This document shows positions 8,639-16,873 of a stretch of DNA of 64,000 nucleotides, in pieces. How positions within the stretch are numbered: the first letter of the stretch is position 1; each line of letters starts with the position of its first letter. A program made the position numbers and the translations under genes. The notes beneath the pieces are model-generated. The model was not told where the DNA came from. It worked only from the letters and a program-made list of their open reading frames with translations, and did no database searches. The DNA is taken from positions 2,294,001 to 2,358,000 of the forward strand of contig OZ240674.1 of NCBI GenBank assembly GCA_965198795.1. Direction: 5' to 3'. The stretch comes from G965198795 sp965198795. GTDB lineage: Bacteria; Pseudomonadota; Alphaproteobacteria; Rhodospirillales; Casp-alpha2.

Positions 8639-9292
8639 TCAGGTGACCGTGATGTTCCAGTTCGCCAGGGCGGCGGTAAGCACGGGTCCGCTCAAAGGGA
8701 GCGGACTTGCCCCGGAGGTCAGCTTAACGAACGCGCGATTGTAGACACCGATACATGCGATACCGGTAAACCGGCTCGAATAGAGAAGGCCATCGATACT
8801 GGACATCTGACGATGCACGAATTCAGAAAAATGCTGACCATCCTTATGATTCGAACAGCGGACGACATCCGTCGGCACGCCTGAACGGATGGCGTTGCCG
8901 TTTCTCAGGTCAAGCAGGGACAACGTCCGGCCAACCCGGGTCGAGATGTTTACGGCGCATTTTGTTTGGTAATCCGCCGGTTTCAGCACACGCGCCGGAT
9001 CAAGATCGAACCGGTTACGAACAATCGTTTCATAGGCGGCTGTCGCCAGATCGCTCGCGCCATAGAGAATTGTGAACTTAGCCGGATTGATTTTGCCCGC
9101 ATTAACCGGACTGAAACGGCTTAGTCCCGCGCTGGCGCTGATCCGGGATGACTGCGTTGACGCCCATTGTTGTCCCATGACGCGAACGAAATTGGCCACC
9201 GGCTTGACCGTCCGTAACCCGGACAGTAGCTTTGCGACCTGTCCGGCCCGCCTTGAATTACGGGGCAGGGCGTTGAGTCCGGCGGCATTCAA
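8639..9292 (-). CDS. RES-domain toxin of a RES/Xre-type toxin-antitoxin pair
   Basis: A 217-residue protein with a RES domain over about residues 55-195. Family landmarks are RFSPVN, LYGASDLATAAYETI with its Tyr and Glu, and IDGLLYSSR near the end. RES toxins (MbcT, ParT) consume NAD or ADP-ribosylate a target and stop growth unless bound by their antitoxin. The start is TTG and overlaps the antitoxin stop by 4 bp (TTGA), a sign of translational coupling. An N-terminal stretch of about 50 residues precedes the RES core. The domain call is from recognised motifs; activity is inferred. Confidence 0.8.
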   Translation of the reverse strand: MNAAGLNALPRNSRRAGQVAKLLSGLRTVKPVANFVRVMGQQWASTQSSRISASAGLSRFSPVNAGKINPAKFTILYGASDLATAAYETIVRNRFDLDPARVLKPADYQTKCAVNISTRVGRTLSLLDLRNGNAIRSGVPTDVVRCSNHKDGQHFSEFVHRQMSSIDGLLYSSRFTGIACIGVYNRAFVKLTSGASPLPLSGPVLTAALANWNITVT

Positions 9293-10053
9293 AAGTGGTC
9301 TCCGTGGTCGTGACCGCTTTTCACGGACTCAAGTTCGGCGAGACACGCTTCAAGCTTGTCCTTGTCGTTGCGCCTCAGCGCCCGTAGCCGGTCAATCGGA
9401 CGCGGATTGTCATCGCCATAGAAAAACTTCGACGACAGAAAGAACCAAGCCTCCCTGTGTTCGTTGTCGAACAATTTTATCATTTCGGCGACGCCCGGCA
9501 CGACATTATCGTCTTTGAATTGCGCCCGCGGAATCAGCCAGTCGCGCTTGAAACCCTGATAGCCGAGCAGCTTGTTGTTCTTGATCCGCCGGGTAATCGT
9601 GGTTTTGTCAACGCCAAGCTCGTTGGCAATAGCCTGGGCGGATACAAAATCATCCGTTTCGGGATCGCCGAACTCACCCGAAGGCGCGTCCACAGGGGTG
9701 ATGGCTTCCAGCGCCGATACATCCTCTCCGGCCAGAGCGGCCTCAATCTCGGTGTCGTCGAAGCTGATGGTCCCATCCTCATCAAAGGTCAGGGAAGCCC
9801 TGATTCCAGGACCGGAGGTTTTGCGCAACCCTTTTTCCAATAATACAACAGGGACAGGTTCCGACAATACAGCAGAGACAGGAACTTCCTTAACCATTTC
9901 ACGCACGCCATCCCGCGAGGTGAATAAACGGATGCAATCAATTCGGGACAATCGTTGATAGAGCGTCTCAAACTTTGCCGGAGATAAATCAGCGACCTGC
10001 CCGGAAAGACTGTCCCCGGATGTGCCGACCATGACTTTCTTACCCTGACTCAT
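9289..10053 (-). CDS. long HTH antitoxin with MbcA/ParS-type C-terminus
   Basis: A 254-residue partner of the RES toxin. Residues about 140-182 form a helix-turn-helix (SAQAIANELGVDKTTITRRI, then WLIPRAQF), resembling excisionase or GntR-like binding helices. The C-terminal segment EAWFFLSSKFFYGDDNPRPI and following residues looks like the toxin-binding domain of the Xre/MbcA/ParS antitoxins. Usual relatives are roughly 130-180 residues; here about 130 extra N-terminal residues of unknown role precede the HTH. The ATG at 10053 has a perfect AAGGAGG seven bases upstream. The ORF extends 92 codons further up but without a ribosome site. Confidence 0.75.
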   Translation of the reverse strand: MSQGKKVMVGTSGDSLSGQVADLSPAKFETLYQRLSRIDCIRLFTSRDGVREMVKEVPVSAVLSEPVPVVLLEKGLRKTSGPGIRASLTFDEDGTISFDDTEIEAALAGEDVSALEAITPVDAPSGEFGDPETDDFVSAQAIANELGVDKTTITRRIKNNKLLGYQGFKRDWLIPRAQFKDDNVVPGVAEMIKLFDNEHREAWFFLSSKFFYGDDNPRPIDRLRALRRNDKDKLEACLAELESVKSGHDHGDHF

Positions 10054-10078
10054 AACAGAACCTCCTTTATTCTCAGAG

Positions 10079-10115
10079 TATCGCATATTTATTGCAAAAA
10101 TTGCAAATATTGCGT
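10079..10115 (-). promoter_or_regulatory. antitoxin promoter/operator with iterated GCAATWTTT units
   Basis: Read on the minus strand, GCAATATTT, GCAATTTTT and GCAATAAAT follow one another, overlapping a TTGCAA (-35 candidate), an 18-bp spacer and GATACT (-10 candidate). The antitoxin start is about 25 bp beyond. Repeats across the promoter fit autorepression by the HTH antitoxin, as in known RES/Xre pairs. The AT-rich stretch contrasts with the surroundings. Confidence 0.5.
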
Positions 10116-10203
10116 CATCACGGAGCGGAGATGAAACGGCGGTCTTGATCCTTCCGACCTTTCGCCCGGTTGTTTTATCGCGCCGGAGGTCACATACAAA
10201 ACA

Positions 10204-10236
10204 CCCTCGAGCGATGGCCAGGCCATCGCTCGAGGG
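10204..10236. repeat. 33-bp perfect palindrome
   Basis: Arms CCCTCGAGCGATGGCC and its exact reverse complement flank a single A at 10220. On the minus strand the hairpin is followed by a TTTT run, so it could end a leftward transcript, but no gene to its right on that strand needs one. It may instead be a protein-binding site or a recombination scar. Confidence 0.85.
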
Positions 10237-10494
10237 CACTTTCAGCGGAAAGTTCCTCTTTAATCCGTTACCGCGGCGGTCGCGATCTTGGGTTTTAGAG
10301 GCCTTGCTTTCCGTCGCCGCTGGGCGCATATTCTAAACGAAGAACGGCAGAGGTGCCGATGACCATCATCAGAAGGGAGTGTCCCGCCAGTAAATGCCGG
10401 GACTTTAATGCAGATGAAAATGTTTAAGGACCCGAAGGAAATCTAGCCGCCAAGGAAAATTTGGCCTACAAACCCGCCCGTAAGAGCGAAAGTT

Positions 10495-10532
10495 AAGCCC
10501 GACTCCGATCCCGTCGGTGGCGGGCTTTTTGT
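10495..10532 (+). terminator. rho-independent terminator with no assigned gene upstream
   Basis: AAGCCCG...CGGGCTTTTT stem-loop with an internal GAC/GTC extension and a T run, directed rightward. It lies only about 30 bp before the next gene, so it must end something transcribed between the palindrome and this point. The only open frame there is about 22 codons from 10359. This stretch (10240-10495) otherwise shows nothing recognisable. Confidence 0.65.
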
Positions 10533-10561
10533 CGTCTTGAGTATCAAACAAGGGTGAAGTT

Positions 10562-11968
10562 TTGGCGGATCAGAACATCAAAACCAAAAAAGAAGTAGCG
10601 CAAGAAAACGACGCAGACAAAGGTCAGCCGTCTCAAAAGGAGCCGGTTAAGAAGGTTACGTCGGCACCGCCTGCGCTGGCAAGAACGGTCTGGACAATCA
10701 TTGCCGCCCTTGGCGGCGGGGGTCTCCTGTTCTCGCTGTTCGTCATTTTCTGTGAACCGCTGTTTGCCGCCGCCGCCATGGGTGCCGAGTACTGGGGGGT
10801 TTTAGTTAGTCTTGTCGTCATATTGGTTGGGATAGTCATGGCCACCCTGTCGAGAGGCCAGGGAGAGGATGCGACGCTTTTGATGGAGCGTCGTGCAACG
10901 GCGACCACCTACAGCATCATGATCGTCGTGCTTCTGGTATTCTTTATCGGCGCTTACGTTCTTTGGTGGTTGGCCACCACTGATGTCTTCAGCGCAGCGG
11001 AGAAGGCCGCACTTGCTGCCGGCGCCAATTCAACAGCCGCCGCCGCCGAAGCCGCCGCCGCCGTGATCAGCGGCGCCAACAAACGCCCAGACCTTGTCGC
11101 TATCCTCATGACCGGTCTGTTCGCGACACTCGCGATTCTCTTCCAGATGGCGAACGAAAACCGCCGTCGTCGGAATGACTTGGAAAAGCAGTACCGATTG
11201 GAGATTGACCAGGAACGTCGGCGGCGGCTTGGTTTTACCCATCAGCAAATTCAGGACTTCCGCTCTGACCGGGAAGTCCAGCGGCATAAGGCCAATTTAC
11301 GGCGTGCTTATCCGACGGGCCATGACGTGCCGCGTTGCGATGTTGCCCGGTTGTTCGCCGAGAGTATTGATCCTTCGTCGCTAAGTGAGAAAGGCACTTG
11401 GGCCTCGCAAGCATCTGTTTGGACGTCCATTAATGACCTCCTGACTTTCTATGAGCAACTGGCGGCGGATGTGCACCGCCAAGCATCGGCGGACCAAGCG
11501 GCGAATTCGGATCGCCAAGAGGTACTCCCCGGATCCGTCGACGAGGAATTGCTGAAGGACGTCCTTTCCGGTGCCATAATCGCGATCTTCAAGAAGACGC
11601 TACATGTAATCGAGTACCACTGGCGGGCGGACCAAGAGAACTACGAGCGCTTGCGCTGGCTGATCAACCGGTGGCAACATCCGCTACCGGTCGAAAAGCG
11701 GGACCTTCAACACGCTGTCGATCCCGAGGCGTGGTCGGCCAAGGTGTGGACGGAATACGGAAGAGGCAAAAAAATCGAATGGGGTGACGGGGACAAGGGG
11801 CCTTGGGGTGCCGATATTTATCCTCACCTAGCGATCCAGGGCCTGAGAGACTGGCCAGCCAACAAAAATACCAACGAGTTGGCGGACAAAATCAAGGTCA
11901 TGTGGCCCAACTCGACGGCGGAGGTCGATAAACTTATGATCAACCGCAAGGATGCGTCTCTCTCCTGA
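10562..11968 (+). CDS. four-helix membrane protein of unknown function
   Basis: 468 residues. After a charged lysine/glutamate-rich N-terminus come four hydrophobic helices at about 42-64, 74-96, 117-138 and 178-196. A 40-residue loop between helices 3 and 4 is alanine-rich (AAAAEAAAAVISGA). An arginine-rich coiled stretch (ENRRRRNDLEKQYRLEIDQE) leads into a cytosolic helical domain with LLTFYEQLAADVH, then tryptophan-rich segments. The C-terminal domain faintly recalls DUF4760 proteins, but I do not recognise the family firmly. The start is TTG with AAGGGTG upstream. Position between a toxin-antitoxin pair and a restriction system hints at defence; that is inference only. Confidence 0.7.
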   Translation: MADQNIKTKKEVAQENDADKGQPSQKEPVKKVTSAPPALARTVWTIIAALGGGGLLFSLFVIFCEPLFAAAAMGAEYWGVLVSLVVILVGIVMATLSRGQGEDATLLMERRATATTYSIMIVVLLVFFIGAYVLWWLATTDVFSAAEKAALAAGANSTAAAAEAAAAVISGANKRPDLVAILMTGLFATLAILFQMANENRRRRNDLEKQYRLEIDQERRRRLGFTHQQIQDFRSDREVQRHKANLRRAYPTGHDVPRCDVARLFAESIDPSSLSEKGTWASQASVWTSINDLLTFYEQLAADVHRQASADQAANSDRQEVLPGSVDEELLKDVLSGAIIAIFKKTLHVIEYHWRADQENYERLRWLINRWQHPLPVEKRDLQHAVDPEAWSAKVWTEYGRGKKIEWGDGDKGPWGADIYPHLAIQGLRDWPANKNTNELADKIKVMWPNSTAEVDKLMINRKDASLS

Positions 11969-12179
11969 CGCCGTAGGTGGTTGCCGCCATTACCGGGAAG
12001 GCCCCCTTCATGTGTCATGGCGCCTCTTTCAAGAGGCCTCAAATAAGCTTGTCTGTTAGTTCTTTCCAAACATCCTTTGAATGGACCGTTGAGTCCGCAT
12101 ATAGCTTCGTCTGCGGCACCAACTCTTCGGCGCTGTCGTCCCTGCGGCCCCCGCGCCGTCGCCCGGTGCCCTTGCTCCG

Positions 12180-12315
12180 CCACCCCCGCGAAGGCGGGGG
12201 TTCGGTCATGACGCCGCCTGAATTCCCGCCTTCGCGGGAATGACGCTTTGGTTCCAGCCGTGCCCATTATGAGTGACGAAGGTTGCGCTGGACCCCCGCC
12301 TTCGCGGGGGTGACG
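12180..12315. repeat. cluster of three palindromic repeats in a gene-free gap
   Basis: Between the membrane protein and the restriction operon, hairpins sit at about 12183-12203 (CCCCCGCGAAGGCGGGGG), 12223-12240 (TTCCCGCCTTCGCGGGAA) and 12294-12311 (CCCCCGCCTTCGCGGGGG). They are the same family as at 819-926, alternately ending in CCCCC or TTCCC. No gene is seen from 11969 to 12432. Confidence 0.7.
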
Positions 12316-12432
12316 CGCAGGTTCCATGAGAGATTGTCATCCAAATCCCCCCGCCGGGCGGCCGGGGGTTGACCCCAATGGCCCATGTTCCCATAACCGT
12401 CCTCTGGACCGCGCCGGAGACGAGGACAAGGA

Positions 12433-12597
12433 ATGACATTCCCACCGCATTTTGAAATCACGGTCCGTGATGTCAAAGCCAATCCGTTGAACGAAACCAT
12501 GTCCGGCGCTGGCACGGCGCGAAAACCGAAAGGCCAGAGGCGGCGGACCGGCCCGGCGGCGGCGGGGCCGGAGGAGAACAACCTTTGCCGATCCTGA
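12433..12597 (+). CDS. possible small ORF at the head of the restriction operon
   Basis: A 54-codon frame from ATG, with AAGGA directly before it (spacing tight). The peptide begins MTFPPHFEITVRDVKANPLN, then turns basic and alanine/proline-rich, and ends 13 bp inside the methylase gene in another phase. The overlap would couple its translation to the mod TTG start. I do not recognise it; it may be a leader peptide, a gene remnant or chance. Confidence 0.3.
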   Translation: MTFPPHFEITVRDVKANPLNETMSGAGTARKPKGQRRRTGPAAAGPEENNLCRS

Positions 12598-14183
12598 ACT
12601 GGCTGACGCGGGACGAGGACATACAGGCGGGCCGGTCCGCGCCGTACAGGCTGTTGGAGGAAGTCCCCGACCTTTCCCGCGGCGACGCGTCCCTTGGAAA
12701 CATGCTGATCCAAGGCGACAACCTGGAAGCGCTGAAAGCGCTGCTGCCGTTCTACGCGGGCCAAGTGAAATGTATCTATATCGACCCGCCGTACAACACC
12801 GGTTCGGCGTTCGAGCATTACGACGACAGCCTGGAACACTCCCAATGGCTGGCGATGATGTGGCCGAGGCTGGAGTTGCTGCGCGACCTGCTTTCGGAGG
12901 ACGGATCGATCTGGGTTTCGATTGACGACGATGAAGGCCATTATTTGAAAATTCTCATGGATGAGATTTTTGCAAGAAAGAACTTTGTCGCCAACGTAGT
13001 CTGGCAAAAGCGAACGTCTCCAGATTTCCGCGCCGTTTTGGGTGATGGACACGAAAACATAATCGTTTATTCCATGTTGAAACCAGAATTCACGGTGAAA
13101 GCAAACCTGTTACCTCTGAGTGAACAACAAAAGAAAGAGTATAAAAACCCAGATAAAGATCCTCGCGGGCCCTGGGTTTCAAGAGATTTTTCAGCACAAG
13201 GTTATCGCCCTAATCAGATGTACGAAATTACGACTCCGGGAGGTGCCAAATATACGCCACCAGAAGGATCATGTTGGAAAAATACGAAAGATAACTTTTT
13301 GCGCCAAGTGTCTGAAGGACGCTTTTATTTTGGCAAAAACGGCAAAGGTGTACCACGTCGAAAGAACTATCTTTCCGAATCATATGGACGGCAAAGTTGG
13401 ACATGGTGGCCTCATGATGAAGTTGGCAACACGCAAGAGTCCAAGAAGGAAATCAAAGCGTTGTTTGGAAATGAAAATTCCTTCGACACCCCAAAACCCG
13501 AACGCCTCATCCAACGCGTCCTCCACATCGCCACCAACCCCGGCGACTTGGTGCTCGACTCCTTCCTCGGCTCCGGCACCACGGCGGCGGTGGCGCAGAA
13601 GATGGGCCGCCGCTGGATCGGCGTGGAGATGGGCGATCACGCCGAAACCCACTGCGTTCCGCGCCTGCGGAAGGTCATCGAGGGGGAACAAGGCGGCGTG
13701 TCGAAGAGTCAAAATTGGCGGGGCGGCGGCGGGTTCCGGTTTTATCGCCTTGGCGCGGCGGCCTTCGACGAGGACGGGCGTATCTCACCCGACATAAGGT
13801 TTCCGGTTCTGGCGGCGCACGTCTGGTTCGGCGAAACGCGGACGCCCTGGAACGGCGGCCAAGAACCCTTGGGCGGCGGGCCGGTTCTGGGCGTTCATCG
13901 GGGGACGGGATACGCGCTGCTCTATAACGGCGTTCTGGGCGACAAGCGGCCCCACGGCGGAAACGTGCTGACGCGGAAGGTTTTGGCCCTGATTCGCGCC
14001 GGGCTGGCCGGGCGCGGCGGCGCGTTTTCCCCTTCCCCTTCCCCTTCCCCTTCCCCTTCCCCTTCCTCTTGCTTTTCCGGTCCCATCGTCGTTTACGGCG
14101 AGAGCAGCCGGTTGGGCGCGGCGCGGCTGAAGGCCGAAAACGTCACGTTCAAACAGACGCCCTACGACGTCAAGGCGCGATAG
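12585..14183 (+). CDS. type III restriction-modification methyltransferase (Mod)
   Basis: 532-residue adenine-specific DNA methyltransferase that modifies one strand of an asymmetric site and forms the complex with Res. Catalytic motif IV is DPPYNTG (near residue 65) and the AdoMet-binding motif I is FLGSGTTAAV (near 326); this order marks the beta class. Residues 80-310 hold the target-recognition region. This middle part (about 12960-13490) is visibly more AT-rich than the rest, as expected if specificity regions are exchanged. The C-terminal 150 residues include an SP repeat made by a hexamer tract. Start TTG after GGAGGAGAACAACC. Confidence 0.9.
   Translation: MPILNWLTRDEDIQAGRSAPYRLLEEVPDLSRGDASLGNMLIQGDNLEALKALLPFYAGQVKCIYIDPPYNTGSAFEHYDDSLEHSQWLAMMWPRLELLRDLLSEDGSIWVSIDDDEGHYLKILMDEIFARKNFVANVVWQKRTSPDFRAVLGDGHENIIVYSMLKPEFTVKANLLPLSEQQKKEYKNPDKDPRGPWVSRDFSAQGYRPNQMYEITTPGGAKYTPPEGSCWKNTKDNFLRQVSEGRFYFGKNGKGVPRRKNYLSESYGRQSWTWWPHDEVGNTQESKKEIKALFGNENSFDTPKPERLIQRVLHIATNPGDLVLDSFLGSGTTAAVAQKMGRRWIGVEMGDHAETHCVPRLRKVIEGEQGGVSKSQNWRGGGGFRFYRLGAAAFDEDGRISPDIRFPVLAAHVWFGETRTPWNGGQEPLGGGPVLGVHRGTGYALLYNGVLGDKRPHGGNVLTRKVLALIRAGLAGRGGAFSPSPSPSPSPSPSSCFSGPIVVYGESSRLGAARLKAENVTFKQTPYDVKAR
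14027..14066 (+). repeat. TTCCCC hexanucleotide tract inside mod
   Basis: Six full TTCCCC units plus a partial seventh (TTCC). In the mod frame they encode alternating Ser-Pro (SPSPSPSPSPSPSS). Because the unit is a multiple of three, copy changes would alter linker length rather than switch the gene off, unlike the tetra- and pentanucleotide tracts of phase-variable mod genes. Confidence 0.9.
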
Positions 14184-14200
14184 GGAAGGGGGCCGTCTCA

Positions 14201-16858
14201 ATGATCTTGAAGGATTATCAGAAGCAAACCCTGGCAGCCCTGCGGGCCTATCTGGAGCTGTGCCGCCTGTGCGGCCCGAAGGAAGCCTATAAACAGATCA
14301 CGGAAGAGGAAGGGCGGAAGCGGCGGCTGGGCAAATACGTTCAAGAATACAAGGAATTGGAGGGCCTGCCGGACGTTCCCTACATGTGTCTTCGGCTGCC
14401 GACGGGCGGCGGCAAGACGATCCTGGCGGCCCGGTCCATCGGCGTCGCCCGCGACGCCTGGGTCGAAAGGGACTATCCGGCCGTTCTCTGGCTGGTTCCG
14501 ACGAACACGATCCGCCGCCAGACGGTGGACGCGCTCAAGACCACGGGGCATGCGTACCGCCAACAGTTGGACGAATTGTTCGAGGGCCGGGTGCGCGTCT
14601 TCGACATCGGCGATTTCAGCCAGATCCGGCCGCACGACATTCGCGGCAACCTGACCGTCGTCGTCGGCACCATTCAGACGCTTCGCGTCGAGAACACGGA
14701 GGGGCGAAAGGTCTACGCGCACCACGAGGACATGGAACCGCATTTCACCGGCGCGCCCTTGGGGGACCATCCGAACCTGGAGAAATTGGAGGGGACGGGG
14801 CGGGTGAAATTCTCGTTCGCCAACCTGTTGCACATGGTTCGCCCGATCATGATCGTGGACGAGGCGCACAACGCGGTGACCGGTTTGTCGCGCGAAATGC
14901 AGCAGCGGGTCCGCCCAAGCTGCGTCATCGAGTTCACGGCGACGCCCCGGTTTAACAGCAACATCCTTCATTCCGTGAGCGCGCAGGAGTTGAAGGACGA
15001 GGAGATGATCAAGCTGCCGGTCGTCTTGGCCGAACATCCGAACTGGCAATCCGCCGTGGACGGCGCCGTTCAGCGCCGCCAGGAGTTGGCGAACGCGGCC
15101 AAGGGGGACCGCCGCTACATCCGGCCCATTATTCTCTATCAGGCGCAGAAGAAGAACGAGGAGGTCACCGTCGAGGTGCTGAGGAATTACCTCGTCGAAA
15201 CCAGCGGCGTGGACGAAGAGCGCGTCGCGGTCGCGACCGGCGATCAACGGGGCCTGGACGGCGTTGACCTGTTCGATCCCGGGTGTGTGATCGAGCACGT
15301 CATCACCGTCGAGGCGCTCAAGGAAGGGTGGGACTGTTCGTTCGCCTATGTCTTTTGCTCCGTCGCCAATATTAAAAGCGCGGCGGCGGTGGAACAGCTT
15401 TTGGGGCGCGTCTTGCGGATGCCGTTCGCGCGGCGCCGGGAGCGGGCGGAGTTGAACCGGTCCTACGCCCACGTGTCCGAACCGTCGTTCGCGCGGGCGG
15501 CGAACGCGCTGCGCGACCGGCTTGTCGCCATGGGCTTCGACGAGGAGGAGGCGGCGCTCAACATCGAACGCGAAGAGACCGGCCACGGCGAATTGCCGCT
15601 GGAGGGCGGGGAATTCGGTTGGACCCTCAAGCCGAAACCGGTCTTGTCGGAAACCGTGGAGGCCGCGCCCGATTTGTCTTCCTTGCCGGACGAGGACCAA
15701 AGGGCGGTCGAGGTGAGAAAGGCCGATGACGGCGCGATCGAGGTCACCGTGTCGGGCGCCGTGTCCGATGGCGTCATCGAGGCGATTTCCAAGGTCGTGC
15801 CGAAGGCGGGGCGGCGGGGATTCGCCGAGAAGGCGGCGGCGTTCAAGCATCGCGTCGAGCGGGAGCTGTCCCCGGCCGCGCGGCGCGTTCCGTTCCATAT
15901 GCCAGCGCTGGTTTCCGAAATCCAGGGCGAGTTGGAGCTTGCCGACCCGGAGACATTCGACGAACACCACGACTGGTCCCTGCTGGATCACCCGGCGAGG
16001 CTCGGCGAAACGGAATTCGCCGTCCGCGAGGAAGCCAATGTATGGGAAATTGACCTGGACGGCCGGAGGCTGGAAATTTCCCTCGCCGGCGAGGAACGGC
16101 AGCTTTCATTGGACGTCGATGTCGCCGGGTGGACCGAGAACAAACTCGCCCTCGCCATCGACAAGCTCATCGCCGACCCGCGTTTCAGCCAGTCCGAACG
16201 CCTTAAATGGGTGCTCGATCACGTGCATTATCTGGTGAACGAGCGGGGTATTCCGCTGAGCGCGCTGTGGCGCGCCAAGTTCGTGCTGGGGCGCAAGCTG
16301 ACGTCGAAGATCAAGGAATTGAAGAAGGCGGAGGCGAGTAAAGCCTATCAACGGTATCTGTTCGGGCCGGACGCGAAACCGTCGGTTTCGTTCGACGACG
16401 GCTTCGCATTCAAAGACGGCATGTACGACGGGCAAAAGCCCTATCGCGGCAAGTTCACATTCAAGAAACACTTTCTGGAAATCGTGCCGGAAATCGACGG
16501 CGGCGATGCGGGAGAAGAGTTTCAGTGCGCGATGACTATTGAGGGCGACCCCAGCGTCAAACACTGGCTTCGCAATATCCCCGGGCATCCCGCCTCGTTC
16601 CGGTTGCCGCTGGCGCGAGGCTGGACCTATCCGGATTTTGTCGCGAAGCTTCATGACGGTCGCGTCCTGGCCGTCGAATACAAGGGCGCGCACTTGCTGG
16701 GCAATCCGGAAACGAGGGAAAAGCGCCTGATCGGCGAGTTATGGGAGCGGGCCTGCGAAGGGAAGGGACTGTACCTGATGGCCGTGAAGCGGGACGACGA
16801 AGGCCGCGACGTAAGGGCGCAAATCGCCGATAAGGTTTCGGGCCGGTTCTTTCGCTAG
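14201..16858 (+). CDS. type III restriction endonuclease (Res)
   Basis: 885 residues. An SF2 helicase core has Walker A RLPTGGGKTILAARS near residue 70, the DEAH box MIVDEAHNAVTG, and the helicase C-terminal motif VEQLLGRVLRMPFARRR. The extreme C-terminus carries a PD-(D/E)XK nuclease: YPDFVAKLHDGRVLAVEYKG. Res translocates or slides from two unmodified head-to-head sites and cuts DNA about 25 bp away when complexed with Mod. The ATG follows mod by 17 bp with AGGGAAGGGGG between. No frameshift is seen, so the pair looks functional. Confidence 0.93.
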   Translation: MILKDYQKQTLAALRAYLELCRLCGPKEAYKQITEEEGRKRRLGKYVQEYKELEGLPDVPYMCLRLPTGGGKTILAARSIGVARDAWVERDYPAVLWLVPTNTIRRQTVDALKTTGHAYRQQLDELFEGRVRVFDIGDFSQIRPHDIRGNLTVVVGTIQTLRVENTEGRKVYAHHEDMEPHFTGAPLGDHPNLEKLEGTGRVKFSFANLLHMVRPIMIVDEAHNAVTGLSREMQQRVRPSCVIEFTATPRFNSNILHSVSAQELKDEEMIKLPVVLAEHPNWQSAVDGAVQRRQELANAAKGDRRYIRPIILYQAQKKNEEVTVEVLRNYLVETSGVDEERVAVATGDQRGLDGVDLFDPGCVIEHVITVEALKEGWDCSFAYVFCSVANIKSAAAVEQLLGRVLRMPFARRRERAELNRSYAHVSEPSFARAANALRDRLVAMGFDEEEAALNIEREETGHGELPLEGGEFGWTLKPKPVLSETVEAAPDLSSLPDEDQRAVEVRKADDGAIEVTVSGAVSDGVIEAISKVVPKAGRRGFAEKAAAFKHRVERELSPAARRVPFHMPALVSEIQGELELADPETFDEHHDWSLLDHPARLGETEFAVREEANVWEIDLDGRRLEISLAGEERQLSLDVDVAGWTENKLALAIDKLIADPRFSQSERLKWVLDHVHYLVNERGIPLSALWRAKFVLGRKLTSKIKELKKAEASKAYQRYLFGPDAKPSVSFDDGFAFKDGMYDGQKPYRGKFTFKKHFLEIVPEIDGGDAGEEFQCAMTIEGDPSVKHWLRNIPGHPASFRLPLARGWTYPDFVAKLHDGRVLAVEYKGAHLLGNPETREKRLIGELWERACEGKGLYLMAVKRDDEGRDVRAQIADKVSGRFFR

Positions 16859-16873
16859 TTTTCCTTAAATGCA

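Noticed and set aside
10359..10427. 22-codon frame as a protein-coding gene
   Set aside because: Too short and without recognisable features; kept only as a possible micro-ORF in a finding.
10430..10535. tmRNA or 6S RNA
   Set aside because: No resume-codon tag resembling alphaproteobacterial tags and no flanking pairing of a tRNA-like domain could be seen.
14198..15991. 597-codon open frame on the minus strand
   Set aside because: It lies wholly antisense to the helicase core of res; its residues have no recognisable domain and the GC-rich codon pattern of res produces it.
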